A stretch of DNA of 64,000 bases from Mangifera indica (Eukaryota > Streptophyta > Magnoliopsida > Sapindales > Anacardiaceae): NCBI RefSeq assembly GCF_011075055.1, contig NC_058148.1, forward strand, positions 14,873,969 to 14,937,968. Reading direction: 5' to 3'. Below the pieces are notes generated by a model. That model made no database searches, was not told the origin of the DNA, and worked only from the letters and a program-made list of their open reading frames with translations. The stretch's first letter is position 1; every line of letters starts with the position of its first letter. The position numbers and the translations under genes were made by a program. Positions 14,123 through 33,571 of the stretch are shown one piece after another.

Positions 14123-15112
14123 ATGGGGTTGTCAACCTTGAAGTGAGGATTTTCACTTCTTTCCCTGCTTATGTTTGTTGTTATGTCTCATTCTTCACTT
14201 GATATTGCTTCTAATCCTTCTTAAGAAGCAATGGCTCTTCTAAAATGGAAAGCCAGCCTTCAGAACCACAACCATTCTGTTCTGCCATCTTGGACTCTTT
14301 CTTCTGCAAATGCCACCAATAATTCTATCCACCTCAAAACCAAATTAAGTCCATGCACTTGGTTTGGAATCTCTTGCAATCATGCCGAAAGTATCACAAG
14401 TGTTAACTTGACTAGCACAAGTCTGAAAGGCACACTTCATGAACTATCTTTCTCATTATTTCCCAATCTTGTACTCACTGATCTAAGCGTGAATGAACTC
14501 TTCGGTGCCATCCCACCTCAAATCAGCCACCTCACTGATCTAGAGTTAAGCACAAATCAATTTAATGGCTCTATTCCTCCTTTGGTTGGAAATTTGAGCA
14601 ACTTAAATTTGTTATAGCTCCATACTAACAACATTTCTGGCATCATTCTTGAGGAGATAGGCAACTTGAAGTCCCTTTCGGATCTAAGGTTAAACACAAA
14701 TCAATTTAGTGACTCTGTTCCTCGTTTAATTGGAAATTTGAGCTGCTTTAAAAGTTTTATACCTCTATAGTAACAATCTTTCTGACACTATTCCTGAGAA
14801 GATAGGCAACTTGAAGTTTGTTTTAGATCTACGGTTAAGTGCAAATTAACCAAGTGACCCTATTCCTTATTCTATTGGTAACTTGAACAACTTAAAATTT
14901 TTATACCTCTACAAGAACAACTTTTATGGCACCATTCTTGTAGAGATAGGTAACTTAAAGTTCCTTTTAATTTATCATTAAGTCATAATCATCTTAGTGG
15001 TGTTATTGCTCCTTCCCTTACAAATTTGAGCAATATTAAAATGTTGTCTCTTGCTTACAACAATCTTTCTGGTTTAATCGCTGGTGTAGTGGGAAACTAA
15101 GGCTCTTAAGGC
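14123..15112 (+). pseudogene. MIK2-like LRR receptor kinase, N-terminal fragment
   Basis: A frame from ATG 14123 encodes a hydrophobic signal-like segment, then ALLKWKASLQNHNHSVLPSW, the SPCTWFGISCNH cysteine pair that caps plant LRR ectodomains, and several 24-residue LRRs (SIPPLVGNLSNLNLL). This layout fits MIK2-like class XII receptor kinases at the plasma membrane. It is broken throughout: TGA at about 14144, TAA at 14221, a stop at 14615, and frameshifts in the later LRRs. LRR units continue as pseudo-coding sequence to about 15100 ('ggaaatttgagcaactta' blocks). No transmembrane or kinase segment follows. Confidence 0.85.
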
Positions 15113-17329
15113 TTTGTTTAATATATAAATGAATAAATTTCTTATAATGTGATTTTGGCATTATATTCTCATTTCCCTTTTTTTTTTCCTTTTTATTGCA
15201 TTCAGACAAAGAAGTTCGATCATTGCACTTTTTGAAATTAGTGAAAGTTTTACTTTTAATATTGTAGTAGAAAATCAAATTTATTTTCAAATTTGGTTAA
15301 TTAATAAGTCATAAAATTATTTAAATATCATACTGGACTGACAACAAGGCAAAGAACTTGAGAAAAAAAAAAAAAAGTAACATAATCGGCATTTTTCAAG
15401 ATATTTTCTTTTTCTTTTCACCATGGCTCTATTAAGAATTTAAAAGGCTAAACATTGAAGATAAATGGAATAAATAAATAAGAAAAGAAAATTCGTCATG
15501 AAAATCGTTTTCCTCACACAGAAGGATAATCTTAATTTTTTTTTTTCTGGTAAGTGATAATGTTAACCTTGACTATAGTGTCGATCACTGTATTAGTCAT
15601 TACTTAAATATTAATGTTACAAAGAAAAACTCGAATTTAATTGAAGGATATGCAAAAATATGATTAGTTACAAGAATAATGACTAGTCATTTGGTATGCG
15701 GGTCGTCTTGACTTTTGAAGGCAGTAATGTTAGAATAATTTAGTTATTATCCTTAGATAATTTCCCCTAAGTCAGGTTATTCTCAGGAAAAATTTTCTTG
15801 TAAATTTACATTTTATTTAAATACTTTTCCAAAGTTGTCAACAACAAAATTATGGATATAAACTCTCAAGCAATGGTTCAAACCATGTCAAAAACTTATG
15901 TACAATACTATGCGTATACATTTTGAGTATACAAATATGTATATATTTGTATATGTTATTATATGATTAAATATTGTTTTATCTTTAATTTAAAATCTTT
16001 CAATCATTTGATGTTACACATCAAACGGGTATATATTTATGTACTTAAATTTATACACATAGTTTTATTGAGAATTTATATATATCTAACATGCACACAT
16101 TGTTTACTATTTTCATAATAGTGGATAGTTAAGTTGATAAACCAATTCTAAGGGCAGCTATTGTAGTAAATCTTGCGCGAGATTTTTAATTTCACATGAG
16201 ACATAACAACAAACAAGTTGTTGATAAATCACAAGAGTAGTTCGGCTAATGACAGTGTTACCATAGCATCATTTTCATAGTGGAAAAATAGGCAAAATTA
16301 GTGTCCATATCAAGGGGCAAGTGGCAGAAAATTTGAGTGTAGGATTTTTCAAAAAAGAAATTGGAGACTTTTCAACCATCAAGCCCAAGAAACAAGGCAA
16401 AGAACTTGTAAAGTAAAGTAATATAATAGGCAGTCTTCACAGTCTTTCTTTTTTAGAGCTTAAATTAGCATCACTCTATTAGTCAAAAGTGGTAAAGATT
16501 GAAAAGAAAGGGAGCTAAGTAATGAAAATTGGCCATAGAATAAGAATCACTCATACAAGAGGATAATCATACAAGACAAATACCTAGACTACAATACCAA
16601 CTATGATATCAACGCTTAATTAAATGTCAGAATCAGGTATCTATTAACAAAACATTAATTTTCTAGTGGAAGAATGGGCAAAATTAGCATCCACATAGCT
16701 CTCAATTGGTAACTTAAGTAAGGGGCACACAACCAAGAGGGTATAAATTTAAAACTTGTAAAAAACATATGTTGTTTTGAAGGGTTATTGAACCCAATGT
16801 TTTCACTTGGTTATAATTTACCAGGTACAGTGGTTATAAAATGGGTTATTGAATCTAGTGTTTTCACTTAGTTGGTAAAATCATTTCAAACCCAATTAGA
16901 AAGCAATCCAGTTTAAGTAATAGTTTTTGTTACCTATATCTTGTTTTGAAGATAAATGTAGTCTATGTTTGTTCAATATGATTTGATTTATATTTTCGAT
17001 CACAAGATGCTAAAGAAAAAAAGGAGCTAGGGTTATGATAATTTATTGCAGAAAAAATAACCATTTACATAAGACAAAGACCTTGACCAAGGTATCAAAT
17101 ACCTTATCAGCCTTTAATTAAGAGTCCTATTTTCCAACTACGTGAGAAACTAATTTGCCAATTAGAGCTGCAGAAAACTTATTGTCCATATGGAACAAGG
17201 GGCAAGTGGCCAAACTATGTGAGAACCAAAGTTAAAGTGGTCCACCTCTTTCTTTTCAAATTTCATTGTTAAAAATAAACGAATGCACAACAAAGACACT
17301 TTTAGGTCAAGTCAAATACGCCGGGGATA
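15113..17329. other. Gene-free repeat-rich stretch
   Basis: No gene is supported. Parts around 15340-15480, 16290-16450 and 16640-16700 repeat the sequence seen near 11900-12100 (e.g. 'ggagacttttcaaccatcaagccc'). Hence it is duplicated LRR-gene flank mixed with AT-rich DNA. Confidence 0.4.
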
Positions 17330-18000
17330 GAGAAACATTTTTTATACCTAAGTAACTTAAATTTTTTATACCTTCACACTAACAACTTTTTTGACATCAT
17401 TCCTGAAAAGATAGGCAACTTGAAGTTCATTTCGGATCTATTGTTGGCCAACAATTAATTGAGTGGTTCTATTCCTCATTCCATTAGAAATTTGAGCAAC
17501 TTAAATATTTTATACCTCTTCATGAACAACCTTCTGGCATTATTCCTAAGGAGATAAACGATTTGAAGTTTGTTTCAGATTTAGAGTTAAGCAGAAATCA
17601 ATTGAGTGGTTTTATTTCTCATTTTATTGGAAATCTGAGCAACTTAAATTCATTATACCTTTTCAAGAACAACTTTTCTGGCATCATTCCTGTGGTAATA
17701 AGCAACTTGAAGTCTATTTCGATTCTAGACATTCATGTGAATCAACTAAGTAGCTCTATTCCCTCCATTGGAAATCTGAGCAATTTAAAAATTTTATACT
17801 TTCAAAAGAACAATTTCTAAGGTGTCATTCCTAAAGAGATCAGCAACTTGAGGTTCTTTTTGAAACTGTTGTTAGATAATAATCAATTGAATGGTGTTAT
17901 TCCTTCTTTCCTTACTAATTTGAGCAATATTAAATCATTATCTCTTTCTTATAACAACTTTTTGGTTCAATTCCTGGTGTAGTTGGAAACAAAGGCTTCT
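17330..18000 (+). pseudogene. LRR receptor fragment 2
   Basis: Tandem 72-bp units encode leucine-rich repeats of the same type as 14123-15112; an open piece at 17563-17817 reads SDLELSRNQLSGFISHFIGN and on to SSIPSIGNLSNLKILY. Stops and frameshifts interrupt both sides. There is no N-terminal cap, transmembrane segment or kinase domain. It is preceded by a short copy of the duplicated upstream region. Confidence 0.8.
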
Positions 18001-19129
18001 AAAGTCTATTTGAATGAATAAATGAATTTTTTCAATGTGTTTTTATTATTAATTTTATTATTGTCCATATATGAAAAACATTGTGTAGTAAATATCATGG
18101 TTTTAAAAGTTAGCTTGGACCAATTGGTTGAACTGATTTGACGCTATAACACCCCAAATATGAAACAAATATGAATTTAACTTATTTTCATGACATCACT
18201 CTTATACTTTCTTGTAAGACTAATTCAATAAATATAACATTTCAAATTAAGATAATCATCTACAATCACGTGTTATAAATCATAATCTTCAATCTTTTTA
18301 CCCACTTCAATTTCACTTTATTCTATACTTTTTAACTATTTTCGAAAACTTATTATGAAAAATGATAGAAATAGGAATAAGTTATCAACTCAATAGATAA
18401 AAACAAATACAATATATAAATTCTTGATAAAACATTGTATTATAAAAGTTTCTTTAATTACATTTTTGTTTCTTGTTAATCATAAGAAAACAATTATATA
18501 ACATTAATATTCATCATGTTTAGTAAAATATTTAAAAGAATTCATATAATCATTAATATTCATTATACTTTGTAACCAAATTTAAAATAATTCATAAATA
18601 TTACTCATATATTAAGTTTTATATTTAGCTCTTACCACATAGTGTCAATTGTATTTACCATTCATCTTTATTGCAAACATATTTTATAAAACTTTTCTTA
18701 TTTGAATGTATTTATCTTTGAAAAACACCTTAAATGATTTATTTAGAGAACTTATTTTATACATTTGTCTTTAAAATCATGCAAAATAATATAATTTTTT
18801 TATAAATAAATATTTTTAAAAATATTTTAAATTAAATTTTGTGGTCCTATTAAAATAATAAAAAATTGATAACCTCCTTTCAAATCACATAATAAATCAT
18901 TTTCTTCTTGAAAATTTATTTTTTTAAACAAAATGGATTTAATCAAAATAATTGATATCATTTTAAAAAAGTGACTTTTAAAACATTAAACATTTCGAAC
19001 ATATCTTTATTTAGTAAGTTTCATAATATAGTTCATCCATATTTATAAAATGAATTTTATAATATTGTTCGTTATTTGACATTTTCAATATAAAACACAA
19101 TTTATAACACATTATGGTCGTGGGATGAT
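18001..19129. other. Very AT-rich gene-free stretch
   Basis: No coding signal. A short region near 18110-18190 ('ggttttaaaagttagc', 'ctataacaccccaaatatga') resembles transposon termini, but no paired end was found. Confidence 0.4.
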
Positions 19130-21040
<1,911 letters not shown>

Positions 21041-21657
21041 TGTTTTCATGATGTGAAAGAAGAGCAACTCCGTTCGAAAAATACAAGGTCTGTAGTTTCA
21101 AAATTATGAAATGGCATTGTTTCGATGGATAGACTGATTCCTGTAAATGCTCTTGTTAATTTATTCCCTGTGTATCAGAAGTTTCTCTTGTAACAACTTG
21201 TTTCCCCACAATTTGGGGATATTTAGAAAGTAATGGTCATTTGGCTATTAGTTTCAATTTCTACTCTTGCTTTGTTTAACAGAGGTCACACATTTGTTTA
21301 TACGAAAGAGAACACCTCTTAATGATTGATTGAGATTATTTTTTATTATAACAAATGAAAAATTGTTATAAAGATAAATTATTTAAAAGATTATTAAGTA
21401 GGCTTAATAAAAGGTGTATTGGTTTTTTTATTGATTACATTAAAACTAGTAACACCCTACAATTGCTATTAAAAGACAGAAGGAATGTAAGTTGAAGTGC
21501 ATATTTAGTAATGAAAAATTGATCATTTACAATTATAAGAACAATGAACTTTTACACTCTTCAAAGCAGAAGTAAACAACCCCCCATTTGGGCAAACTAA
21601 AGAGTCTGAGCAACCCATAAACATTCACCACGTAACCGAAAACAACAAATAAAATAT

Positions 21658-21828
21658 TTAAAAGAACCAAGCAAGAAGAGAAGCTATGGCTGCCAATAGA
21701 GCTGGAACACTCAGAGCTACTCCACCGCTTTCCATTGGAGATGGTGCAACTGCCCCAACATCCTGGGCATTAGCCCCAGAAGTAGCAAAAGCCAGAAGAA
21801 CCATTATGTAGATGGTGAAGGAAGCCAT
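21658..21828 (-). CDS. Arabinogalactan peptide (AGP, 56 aa)
   Basis: An intact 56-codon gene in one exon. Residues 1-21 are a signal peptide ending SGANA, followed by a short mature core (QDVGAVAPSPMESGG) with Ala-Pro and Ser-Pro pairs that can be hydroxylated and glycosylated. Residues 38-56 are a hydrophobic tail (ALSVPALLAAIASLLAWFF) typical of a GPI-anchor signal. The layout is that of AG peptides of the AGP12/13/14 type, which sit on the outer face of the plasma membrane and in the wall. The core is unusually short, with only two prolines. It lies tail to tail with the MCM3 relic; a truncated duplicate is at 2768-2843. No lesion is seen. Confidence 0.85.
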   Translation of the reverse strand: MASFTIYIMVLLAFATSGANAQDVGAVAPSPMESGGVALSVPALLAAIASLLAWFF

Positions 21829-23332
21829 GCTCTTTAAGTGCTAAGAACAACTGGGTAACTGACTTGGTGGAAATTTGCAGGCTATTTAGACTTTGTGAGT
21901 TAAATGGATAGTGGAAATGGTTTTGTAGGGACTATTTGTGTATATAATTAAGATTCTGCCAACCATCTTATGTTGGTTTAACCACAAACAAAATCATTTG
22001 AAGGTAGTGTGATGTCAGTATAATTTTAGTTAGTCACCTCACTATACTCTGGACCAGCCTATAGATTAAACTCTGTAATGGCACGTAACCATGCAAACCC
22101 TAATTTCTAGCTAATACCCATTATTAATTAAGGTTATAGCATGTCATTATAATGTTGGTTTGGTTTAGTTTGTGTAATCTTACCTGGTAATAGTGCTGGC
22201 TATAATACTTCCCATGCTTGTGGTGGTGGGTAAAATAGAGATGTAGTCGTTCATTAACATTAGTTTGTTCAAAGCTTGCTTTTTAAGCAATGGGAACCAT
22301 GTTAAGAGTATCACTTGATTTTGGCGCTGACAATATGAAGGCATAGTTTTGAGTCAGCTTGGTCTTTGACTTGAACGAGTTTGAACTTGAACTGGGACAG
22401 TCCTAACTCATGTTTGAGTTGAGCTATTCAAATGGATCGAGTTGTTGGTAAATCTATCTTCTCCTATGACTTTCTGTTTTCTCGAATGACTTTTCACTGA
22501 CTAACAATGATGATAAATCTATCTTTTTTAAGAATTCCTCTTCTTTTTCATCTCTAACAACTCATATTCTATTTTTATGACAGTTTTCTGTCAACTCGTC
22601 CGATAATTCATCACTAGCTTAAACTAGTCATTGTTCGGCTTCAACTCAGTTTGAATCCACTCTTAGTCCATGCAATGTGGACGTTATATCATCAAAGTGG
22701 CATGCGGTAAGTAAGTAGAGCATAATTGAAGCATAGCAATAACATGCTAGGGAAATCACTTATTAACCTCACATATTTTTGCAACCAATAAGGCACTGGA
22801 ATTATTTGTGTTGAGTTGACACTTGGAAATTCCACTGTAATTTCAACAGCTTGCTTCCAAAACAAACATTCGGCAGTTCCTGGTGTTGGATTATTGTTTG
22901 TGTTCTTTAAAGAACTTTAGATTACCATAATCTTTGCCAAAAGTTTTGCTCAAACTTTCTTATAAATTATTTTGCCTTTGGATCATACAGTTTCAGACTC
23001 TTATTTTCAAGCTGTTAATACAAAGACAAATAAAAAATAGGAGGAAGCCAATCTTGCTTTACAATGCCCATGAGGCAGCTAATCACTTTCAAACATACAT
23101 CTAGTTCATTGTATCTGCAAGAGATCTTCCTAATTGACATGTCCAACCTTAATGATCCAATTCATATAAGAAATTCCAGTAATGTACACAAGTGAAAAAT
23201 GGGAGTATACAAGTCAAAGATTCAAGATTTTGGCAAAAATCAATACCCTTCTCCCCCTCAAAATAAGAAATCAGGGCAAGAAACTATAATATTTTTTATC
23301 TGGCCGATCCCACTCCAGGAAAATTTTTGTAG
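21829..23332. other. AGP upstream region and spacer
   Basis: No gene is seen. 22005-22830 is a duplicate of 2850-3670. The part from 22830 to 23330 has no counterpart in the first block because of the deletion there. Confidence 0.5.
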
Positions 23333-25021
23333 TTATTTCTGTTCTGTATTGGATGCAGCCTTTTGTTTCTCCAGCAATTTCCGAAGATAGGCCTGTCTTA
23401 TTTTCTCACGGTGAGCTTCTGCTTGCTCTTGCCTGTGCAATTTGAGCTAAGAAGCTTTTTCCCTTGCTTGGTTTACTTCTTCATAAACTTCCCTGCAAAG
23501 GAGGAAAAACCATAAATCTGGAATGCTTCTTGATAGAATGACATACAGAATATAGATCATAGTAAATGATATCCGTTAGCAAACAACAACCATATATTGG
23601 CAGGCACTATTCTTCTTAAATGGTCCTATTCTTCTTTATGGCATGAAATTAGATTTTAGTGTACGTTCTGTTTGTCTTAGCAAAAATAGGTATAGTGTAA
23701 TCCTTCTCCAGACAATGCAAAGCAAGATTCCCTTTCAAGAATACCTTGCCGATTCTATCATTTTATCATCACTCTGTTTTGTCTACTTCCCTATATTTCT
23801 TGTTCTCCATCACAATTTTTACTAGATAAGACATCTCCTTTTGTATTTCTTTCATCATTACCCACTTTCAAACTGCAATCCCTTTAGCGATTAAGAATTG
23901 CTCATTCTCCTCTCTTGCTGACTCTACTGACATTCCATTGTTCTTGTACATAACTCATCTAATATAGCTTAAAAGGCTCTACCATGGGTATAATCTCTAG
24001 TTTCTATTATTAATAACATATTGATTAGGTCAAGTATGCCCACATTAATTGAAAATCCATACACAATTACAACCGATATCTTGCTGAAAACATTTGGCAA
24101 ACGATTCTAAGCTCACCAAAGGGTTGCCGTAAATTAAACATAAGCACCAATGGATATGTTACACTCTCCCAGAATTCTGTCAGAATCTGCACCCTAATCT
24201 CAACCAACTAAGAACAAAAAAAATTCAGAGTTATTACCTCACAAATCGTTTATGTTCATTGTTATCCATTGTTCAGTTGTTCTCGCAGGTGCTACAAATT
24301 TTATGTCAAAAAACATAGAAGAATCATCATTCTTACTTGCTTCGTCTTGTGCTGCTATGGTGACAGAAACATCATTGGCTTGAGGAGTGTTCCATGCCCT
24401 TAACGGAAAAGGTCCACACAAAACTTCTCCTTTTCTTCCTCATCCAACAATTCTCCCTTCACCAGTTTTTCATATAACTCAGCCTTCCTCTCCAAGGCCG
24501 CATAGCTTGCCGACCCAACCTTCACCGTTTTCAACTCAAGCTTGTCCCTTCATTTGTACACAACGAAACAACCATTAGTACAATAACAGACATCCCAAGT
24601 TGCACGTGTAAGCACAAGAGTCAAAATTTTGAAGCCCGAAATTGAGCTAATATAAACAATTCAATGAAAACCCAGAAAGGGGAAAGGAAGGTACTTGCGA
24701 GTGCGGGCTTCTATGCCGGAGTTCTTGGAGGAGAAGGAATCACGTGAGATAATCTTCTTCTTGGCGCGGTGGAACTCAACATCAGGACCGTTTAATTCTT
24801 TGGATTTTTTGGATTCTCCCTAGGATTTATAGAGCTAGGCCTTGAGTTCTAAGATAGAAGATGGACCCGCTCCTTCGATCGACCGCTGTTTCTTGGGCAT
24901 GATTATGATTCCGTAAGCCATCCCAGCGGTTCAACCACAACCCTCTTCTTTCTCTCTTGTTCTTCCGCCATTAATGACCCCAATTTGGCTATTGAAGCTT
25001 TAATTGATTCGGACAATTGGT
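23333..25021 (-). pseudogene. CCDC174-like gene, copy B (only copy with all three exons)
   Basis: Exon 1 runs from about 25021 to 24695, exon 2 from 24547 to 24238, and the last exon from 23492 to 23333. The last exon begins after AG, joins exon 2 in phase (FVR + EVYEEVNQAREKAS) and ends REKIRQAYLRKLLEKQKAAS and a stop. It is very rich in charged coiled-coil residues, which supports the family call. Lesions are a one-base loss after TES in exon 1, a one-base loss and a deletion in exon 2, and TAG at 23447-23449 in the last exon. It defines the gene structure that copy A has lost. It lies downstream of TPS2. Confidence 0.7.
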
Positions 25022-25064
25022 GATTGAAATTGATTGATAAGTGCTGCTCCTGCTGCTGCTAAAT

Positions 25065-25720
25065 ACAAGGTTTTTAAAACTGTCTTATTAGTTCATAATT
25101 CGACCGATTCAACTGGCTAGTTCAAGTCATTCACTAATTATTATATGAATTTCTTTAAGTAGATAGACAGAAAGATATGCCCAAATAACTGGGCAGGCTT
25201 GTTACTTAGATTGTCAGGTAGGTCCATGAGATGTGAAAGAGGCGAAGAAATATCCAGGTTTAATTTTGGTGTTTTTGCAATATGCCAAATCTGTTCCAAC
25301 CATTGCTTTACTTGGTAAAGAAAGTTGCCTCTATGACCCTTAACGCTCATAGAGTCTTGTATCTCAAGGCACAAATTCCTTTCCAGGAAGAGTTGATACT
25401 GTCAATATTACTAGACTTTTACAGCATGGAAAAGATGAAGAAAGACATTCTCCATTAAATCCCCCATAAATTTAATATGATTTCAACAAAAATGTGCTTC
25501 TGCGGCTTCCTTGATTCTTATGTGTGCAATACGGCCATAGGAAAGAATAGAAATCAAACAAGGGATTAAGTCTGGTCAAACCCGATTCAACTGATTATGG
25601 TTAGTTCATCCGGTTGAATGGTTTAACCGAGCCATAAGCCAACCCAGTTTCTCATGCAAACCGTACTGGATTGTGAGTCAGTTTCCGGTTGAATTGACCA
25701 GTTCAATTTTGAAAACATTG
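25065..25720. mobile_element. hAT-like non-autonomous insertion next to CCDC174-like copy B
   Basis: This 656-bp block interrupts the sequence 'gctgctgctaaatcttctttctcg', which is continuous in copies D, G and others. 'gctaaat' is duplicated at both edges (25058-25064 and 25721-25727). The ends are inverted: 'acaaggtttttaaaac' and the complement of 'ttttgaaaacattg'. The subterminal GC-rich 'accggttgaat' words are typical of plant hAT MITEs. The interior holds a 77-codon minus-strand frame (25374-25141) of unknown origin, perhaps captured host sequence. Confidence 0.65.
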
Positions 25721-25727
25721 GCTAAAT

Positions 25728-26306
25728 CTTCTTTCTCATATTTTCTTTTCTCAGCCGTTGTGAGTAAAACAGCAGGCCGTTTGGATTGGAAATCGAGAGT
25801 TGGGTAAACCTCATAGACATTAGCATAATTATTAGAAAGTTATGTATCTTTGAATAATATCAGAAACACCCCTTTACAGTTGTGGTTCATCTTTAGAAGA
25901 ATAATTTTACAGCTTCTTTATCATATATGCAAAATTTTGTGTCAGAAACTGGAAAGAAAGTGTAATAAAGAATTGACGAAATCATTGATAGAATAAGCCG
26001 AAAATGGTGATGTTTGATGCTTGAAGTGCATTCCCCAATCAAATGAATTTATCAAACCGGAAACTTTCAAGCACTATATGCTATTTCACATTAATAGCAG
26101 TATGTGCATAAATAATGAACATAAATTTATACACAAATGATGATACATATGATTAAGTATTATTTTATTTCAAAATAAAAAATACACAATCATATAATGA
26201 CATACCACCGTATGTGTATAAGTTTATATTCGTTATTTATACAATAAGTTTTATTGATTTTATATATAGTTTTATTCATTTAACATACTTTATGTGTCAT
26301 TTAGCA
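25728..26306. other. Spacer downstream of TPS2
   Basis: No gene. It is homologous to the corresponding spacer downstream of the other TPS copies. Confidence 0.5.
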
Positions 26307-30222
<3,916 letters not shown>

Positions 30223-30278
30223 TATTAAGAAGGTTCGTGTTTTTAAATTGCTTGGGATTAAACTCATCAATGTGGCTC

Positions 30279-30288
30279 TTTATATAGA
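30279..30288 (-). promoter_or_regulatory. TATA box of TPS2
   Basis: TCTATATAAA on the minus strand, about 57 bp before the ATG and in the same context as in the other copies. Confidence 0.65.
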
Positions 30289-32661
30289 ATAATTTAACAG
30301 AGACGAGGCAACCTGCTGATCATATATACATATTTTTTTAAATTTTCCCGAACGGGAAATCCGTGTTCAATAGTCAAATACTTGACTGTTAACTAACTGA
30401 TAGACTTCAGAATCTGTACCACAACTGTTTTTTGTTTTACATGTGATACATGCATGTCATCTAGATGCAATCCCATATTTCATATTTAATTTTTAATTAA
30501 TTTTTTGAGTAAAAAATATCATCAACAATATTGTCAACTGAATAAATAGTATGATAGGATAGACAAACGAGAATTTGATTCAAACCAATTTGGATTAAAT
30601 TCACCCATATTAATATGAATGGATTGAATTGGAAATTAAATAATGATCTGTAAATAGTGGAAGCATATGAGCCTCACCCTAACACCAATTAATAATAAGT
30701 CTAAGATGAGATAAATATAAATTCATGTGCTATAGATTGGAGATTTATCAAAAATGAAGATATCTACTACTAAACTCTAGAGAGAACTAAATTGTGGATT
30801 GGTTCAACACATCATATTATTCCAGGCACCATGATGAAGATGGGAAGAAAAGTTGGTCATCTCATTAAGAAAATGGAAGTGGACAAAAACAACATCCTTT
30901 TGAGCGCACAAAAATGTTGTTATGAGTTAGTTTACCTTATCAATTTTACCTTTTAACCTATTGAATTGTCTACGTTATATGCATAATTCATTATTTATAT
31001 TTAAATTTTTTGAAATTTATAATCTAAAATATGTCTTTACAATTTAAAAGTTCACAAATTATTTAACTAATTTCTTTTTTCTATTATCATTTTTAAACAA
31101 TATAGAGATACTCATACAATACCTGGACTTAACATTGTTTAAAATCAAAATTATTTAACTAGACTCTAGTCTAGAGTCACATAAAAACCCATGTTTAGAA
31201 CTTCAAAGCACAAAATTAACATGTGTTTCCATGCAAAAGAAAAATTGCAGAAAAAGACTAAAAAAGGATGAAGGATGATATCTTGAAAGGAGATTCTGAT
31301 TAAGACATGTTAAATGCTTTAATCCAATGAAATGATAATATATTTAAAACATTGAAAGTCGCAGTAATGACAGCTCTTGCATTATAATGAAAATGAGTAG
31401 TTTTTGAAGAGAACAAAAACCTGATAATCACAGATTTGGTAGGCAGTCAATGTCCCTCTAATAGAATTTAGTAATGTAAATTTGAATAAAGATATGTATG
31501 AACATTGAATCGCATGCAAGTGTCTGCCAACCAAGTGAAAACAAAATTTGAGAACATGGGACTGCCATACTAAAAACAACTTTTGCTTTTCTTCTTGTTG
31601 ATTATTCTTAATTTTTTCTTTTGGTAGTTGCAAAAAAGTTACAGAAAATTGGATTGTAGAAAAGCAATATGTCACAGCAAGGACTTCATCACTAGTGCAA
31701 ACTGTAAGGTTTATAAATTCGAACTGAGCTCCAATTGATCTTTATTAAAACTCGATTCGAATCCACCTTTAGGTGCCAGTTTAATGGATGATTCTCACAG
31801 CCAGTCCATTGTTAGAAAGAACCTTTTACAACTTAAAAGAATTAGCACTTTGGGAACTGGTTGAACACCAGAATACCAAGGCCTTTAATAGTTTTGTACC
31901 TAAAATTCAAAAAATTACTGGATAAAATAAAAAAAAGTAACAGGATGACGGAGGTGGATCATATTAGAGCTCAATAGTGCGACCAAACGAGTGCCTAAAA
32001 GCTAAAACACAGAATTCCCCCATTTGTTCCAAGTACCATCGTCAAACAGTCGAACCAACTACTTGATTCTGAATGGTTGATGCAATTGGGTCAATCCAAG
32101 GCACTCTCATTCTCACTCTCACTCTCAGCAAAATTCATCCCACCCATGACGTTAAGCCTGATTCGAGAAGATAGCAAAGTCATCAGAAATCTACTTTAAT
32201 GACAAAATACCTGATAAACAGTAACATCCCATAGAAGAACATTGATGGTAAGCAAAACATAAATTTCGAAATGCAAAAAAGCAAAAAAGGTTCACTCAGT
32301 CTTATAACCTAATATTCTCAACAAAAAAAGGTATCCATTGAAGAAAATAAGTGGCAAGACAACTACCAAAAATTCGTCTTAATAGTCCTGGAGTCCTCGA
32401 TTATCAAATGATTTGAGTTACAAAAACAAGTTCGGCCTCGTTGCCTTGTATGTAGTTTTAAGCTTCCTAGTTGGTGGCCTAACCTTCCTGAACACCAAGG
32501 GACAAGTTTGCCCCCTACATTTATACACAAAGAAACAAAAATTTGTACAACATTATACATCCCAAGTTGCACGTCTAAGCAAAAGAGTTAATATTTAGAA
32601 GCCTGAAATTGAGCTAATCTAAACAATTCAACGAAAACCCAGAAAGGGAAAAGGAAGGTAC

Positions 32662-32973
32662 TTGAGAGCATGGGCTTCGACGCCGGAGTTCCTGGAGGAG
32701 AAAAGCATCACGTGAGGTAATCTTCTTCTTGGCGCGGCGAAACTCGACATCCTGACTGTTCAATTCTTTGGATTTTTTGGATTCTTCCTGGGATTTATGG
32801 AGGTCGGCCCTGACTTATAAGATAAAAGATGGACCCACTACTTCGATTGAGCGTTGTTTCTTGGGCATGAGCGATGATTCCGTAAGCCATCCCAGCGATT
32901 CAACCACAACCCTCTTCTTTCTCTCTTGTTCTTCCGCCATTAATGATCCAATTTCACTATTGAAGCTTTAATT
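32662..32973 (-). pseudogene. CCDC174-like exon 1, copy C
   Basis: Only exon 1 is present. It can be followed from MAEEQERKKRVVVESLGWL through a MPKKQRSIE segment to the GT donor at 32661-32660. A TAA interrupts the ILELKAQ segment (GAA to TAA), and further indels follow. The same TAA is in copy E, so the mutation precedes the large duplication. Exon 2 is absent. Confidence 0.75.
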
Positions 32974-33571
32974 GATTCGGACAATTGGGGATTGAAATTG
33001 CTTGATAAGTGCTGCCCTTGCTGCTGCTGCTAGATCTTCTTTCCCGTAATTTCTCTTCTTCGCCGTAGTGTGTAAAACGACACGCAGTTTGGATTGGAAA
33101 CCGGAGTTGGGTAACTATTGTTGACACTCCTAATATTAAAAAAATTTACTAGAAAGTTCTGTATCTTTGAATAATGTCATAAATACCCCTTTACAGTTGC
33201 AGTTCATCTTTAGAAGATTAATTATAGAATTTCTTTATTAAACAGAAAAAATTTTGTGTCAGAACTTAAAAGAGAAGGCTCAGCAAGAATCCATAAAATC
33301 ATTGGGAGAATACTCAAGGGTTTGTCGATTTAACCGAAGAAGGGATGTGTGTCAAAGAATAAAGAAATATAAAAGTTTTATACAATTTCGATATTAAAAA
33401 TTTTTTTTAAATTTGTGTTAATTTAATATTACATTATAATTTAAAAAATAATAAAAATATACCCAAATTGGAGCAAAATTAAATGGGATTTGTTCATTGG
33501 TACCATTCCCCAATCAGTCAATCAAACGTGTATCACAACTTTCAAGCACTAGGTGTATTTTACATGTTTTT

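Noticed and set aside
31382..31675. 97-codon frame repeated at 44622-44846 and 59134-59328
   Set aside because: The repetition is explained by segmental duplication; lengths and frames are not conserved among the three copies, which is not expected for a protein.
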